Shown here piece by piece: positions 61,703-64,000 of a DNA stretch of 64,000 nt (positions are counted from its first letter, which is position 1; every line of letters begins with the position of its first letter). A program made the position numbers and the translations under genes. The notes under the pieces were generated by a model, which saw only the letters and a program-made list of their open reading frames with translations, searched no databases and was not told the origin of the DNA. The stretch comes from Balamuthia mandrillaris (taxonomy: Eukaryota > Discosea > Longamoebia > Balamuthiidae). The stretch covers positions 1 to 64,000 of the forward strand of contig JAVKOQ010000132.1 of the NCBI GenBank assembly GCA_031835245.1, given 5' to 3'.

Positions 61703-63668
61703 TTAGTGATCCTCATCATCTTGGCCTTCCTCTCCATTCTCCTGTTGTTGTTGCTGTTGCTTGGCGGCCCTTCGCCTTGACTTTCTCTTCTTCGAGGCAG
61801 CTTTCTCGCTGTCCTTCTCCTCCGCCGTCCTCTCTTCCTCCTCTTGTGGTTGCTCCTCCTCTCCCTCCTCTTGTCTTGTTACTTCCTCCTCTTCTCCTAC
61901 GTTTTCTTCCTCATCATCCTCCCTCTCCTTCTTCTCTTCCTCTGCTTCTCCTTGTACTGCACCGCCGGCTTCTTTCTGCTCTCTAGCCCTTCTCTCCCTC
62001 TCCTTCCTCTCCTTCCTCTCCTTCTTCTCCCTCTTGCCCCGCTTGCCCTCATACCTGCGATGGTTCCTGCCCTTGTCCTTGGGCGCCTTGCTGTCCCTCT
62101 TGCGGCGCCACAGAGCAATCTCTTGCTGCTTGAAATAGCGGCGGTCCTCCTCGTCCACTAGCACCAGATTCAGGTAGTACTTCAGCGAGAACTTGTTGTG
62201 AATGTTGCGGTAAGTTGGCGTCAGGTCGAACGGCGCCAAGAACAATCGGATAGGGATTGACTCGCCTAAGAAAAAAAAAGAAGTCAGAAAAGAAAGAAGG
62301 AATAGAAGAGAAGAAGAAAGAGAACCTCGAACAGGAGCGCCATCCATAATCTCGAATTTAGTCACGGTCTCGCTCTCATTGTACAGGTTAGGGCCTTCGT
62401 TGTTTAAGAAAAAAAATCAATATTTAACAAGGTTAACTTTTTTTAGGGGGAGAAGAGAAGCAAGAGAGAGAGAAGAAAGTTACCAGAGCCAGTTGATTCT
62501 CGTTTGATAAGAGCGATTTCCATGTGCTTAATCTTGATTCGGACGAGGAGGAAATAGATTTTACCGATGATAACGTCCTTCAGGTAGTATTTGGAGCGGT
62601 TGTACTCAAACTCAATGTGAAGACAGTCCTCTATGCCTACCTCCATCTTGATGCCGTTGTTGATCTCCGGTAAGCTTTGGTAGTTGTGCACCCAAAACTC
62701 CTTCTCCATTGTCACCGTGGAGGCAAACCCTCGCTTAACGGTTAAACGCAAAAAGTACCTGCAATTATTCAACCATCAAACAATTATAAATTGTTTATGT
62801 GCTTCCTCAAAGAAGCGAGAGAATATAGCGAGAGAAAGAAAGGCTACCTGAGGCGAACGTTGATGCCGTTGTAGGACTCGTACTGCTTCTCAGCATTGGC
62901 AAAATCAAACTCAAACTCTTTGCTGGCCAACAACTCTCCAGCTGGCGCAAGCTCCTTCACCAACGAAGTGAACTCATAGTTGTTTCCTCGTTCATAAAAC
63001 ATTTCTGTATAAGTGTTTTAAAAAAACAAATAAGAATCGAGTAAAATCAATCATCAAAAGAAGAAAAAATAAGAGAAAGGAACGAGAAGAGGGTTGAACG
63101 AAGAGGAGGGACGAAGAAGCGAGAAGCGAGAAGAGAGAGGGAGAGAGAGGGTGCGAAACGCGGGCGGGGGATGAGAGAATAGAAAAAAGAGGAGGCAAGG
63201 CTTAGAGTGAAAGAGAAGAGAGAGAGAGAGAGAGAGAGAGAACAAATGTGTGTGTTTTTTTTTTACCGATTTGTCCGATGAGTTCAATGGTGATGCCCTG
63301 GTGCTCCAGTTTTTTGCCCTCCTTGGGGATAACCCTGGCCACGCCCTTCACGGACTCGTTGCCAATGTAAAGGGGCAACTTCTCGCTGCCATTGTCCAGC
63401 TGCACCTCAATGTGTTTTCGAGTGTCGGAATCGGCGAGCTGAATGTCGAGCGTACAGCTCGGCGCAAACAAAAAGGCCTTTTTTTAAAACCATTTTCAAA
63501 AAGTTGGTAAGAAAAAAAAGAAGATCGCAACAAAGAACTTTTAAAAAATCGGGATACAATCGAAGGAAAAAACAAAAATAAAAAAAAATATTTGCTACTC
63601 GATGAAAAAAAATCTTTGCTCAAAGCAAAAAAGAATAGAAAAACCTCATCACGCGCAATACTCACCAT
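61703..63668 (-). CDS. VPS26: Retromer subunit VPS26 with long charged C-terminal tail
   Basis: VPS26 is the arrestin-like subunit of retromer, which recycles cargo from endosomes. Start ATG 63668-63666 is followed at once by a GTGAGT donor; the second exon starts at 63477 with [14 protein letters not shown], so the protein begins MAFLFAPS. Family motifs follow: [90 protein letters not shown] and [20 protein letters not shown]. After WRRKRD, where the human protein has a short tail, there are about 125 very charged residues (RKE repeats, then EEEE, then poly-Gln) ending [10 protein letters not shown]. About five introns, two with GA tracts on the + strand. Confidence 0.94.
63217..63241. repeat. 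(GA)n tract in a VPS26 intron
   Basis: CT on the sense strand, between the ELIGQI exon and the EMFYERGNN exon. Confidence 0.85.
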
Positions 63669-64000
63669 GTTGTTTTTTTTAAAACAAAAAAAAAAAAAGC
63701 GAGCGAGGCAAAAAGAAAGGCAGAGCGCACAAAAGGCAGTGGCCGCGAAGAGAAAAGCGAGGGCAAAAAACAGAAAGAACTTTCTTGGTCGTTCCTCCTC
63801 CTCCTCTTCTTCTCTTCCCCCTTTTCGACCCCCCAACCAAAAAAAAAATAATAGCACGGTATTTTTTTCTGCGGACGGATAATTATCTCCTGTCCTCTCT
63901 CGTATCCCTAAATACATGTCGTCACGAATAACAGCGATCTCCTGTCCTTGATCATGTACTCTCTCTTGTCCTCCTTTGCTCTCTCACATCCTCTCTCATG
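63669..64000. other. Right flank, promoter side of VPS26
   Basis: Pyrimidine and A-rich sequence upstream of VPS26. From 63888 there are imperfect repeats of TCTCCTGTCC/CTCTCTYRT (63888, 63940, 63971) that continue to the window end. No gene seen. Confidence 0.45.

Overview
The window is nuclear DNA of a free-living unicellular eukaryote. It holds about twenty intron-bearing protein genes on both strands, packed with gaps of roughly 130 to 900 bases, and no rRNA, tRNA, CRISPR or prokaryotic operon that I can see. Proteins match animal and amoebozoan families well (PP6, Rab11, VPS18, VPS26, AP-5 mu, USP38, dynamitin, kinesin-7). They also carry poly-Gln and poly-Ser runs, and introns are short. 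I think of an amoebozoan (discosean, Balamuthia-like) or another amorphean protist; this is inference, and no rRNA is present to settle it.

Layout. 753-3425 (-) is an intron-bearing hAT-like transposase gene. 3651-5169 (-) RPN13 and 5614-6994 (+) PP6 catalytic subunit diverge from one promoter. 7162-11251 (-) VPS18 and 12137-13669 (+) an unknown propeller-like protein diverge. 14467-17235 (-) Ser-rich unknown protein and 17719-19011 (+) Rab11 diverge. 19156-22450 (-) is an ICE2/NARG2-like protein with a CCCH finger. 22451-24403 is a 2-kb repeat-rich gap with a palindrome array. 24404-25348 (-) is a RhoGAP-like partial gene interrupted by a hairpin. 25649-29190 (-) beta-adaptin and 29653-31725 (+) mitochondrial MRS2 diverge. 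32029-33781 (+) is an unknown zinc-knuckle protein. 33979-35980 (-) SseB-like protein and 36111-38694 (+) AP-5 mu share 130 bases of promoter. 38902-40754 (+) is dynamitin. 40895-47761 (-) kinesin-7 and 48368-51988 (+) a STE-type kinase diverge. 53044-54993 (+) is an unknown nuclear protein. 55525-57344 (-) Ki-67-like FHA protein and 57654-61553 (+) USP38 diverge. 61703-63668 (-) is VPS26.

Membrane traffic is over-represented: VPS18 (HOPS/CORVET), Rab11, AP-1/2 beta, AP-5 mu, VPS26 (retromer), and the motor partners dynamitin and kinesin. Two proteins suggest mitosis and chromosomes (kinesin-7, Ki-67-like FHA); their promoters carry the only clean E2F-type boxes I found outside coding sequence.

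The most pervasive non-gene signal is in the introns. Long CT (and CTT/GTT) microsatellites lie in introns of nearly every gene, and always with the pyrimidines on the sense strand, so (GA)n on the + strand marks minus-strand genes. Other unexplained signals are a 7-base microexon in AP-5 mu, a GC-AG intron, a set of GCATTC/GAATGC palindromes, GTCGAC boxes in divergent promoters, and an 18-bp perfect hairpin over an in-frame TGA.
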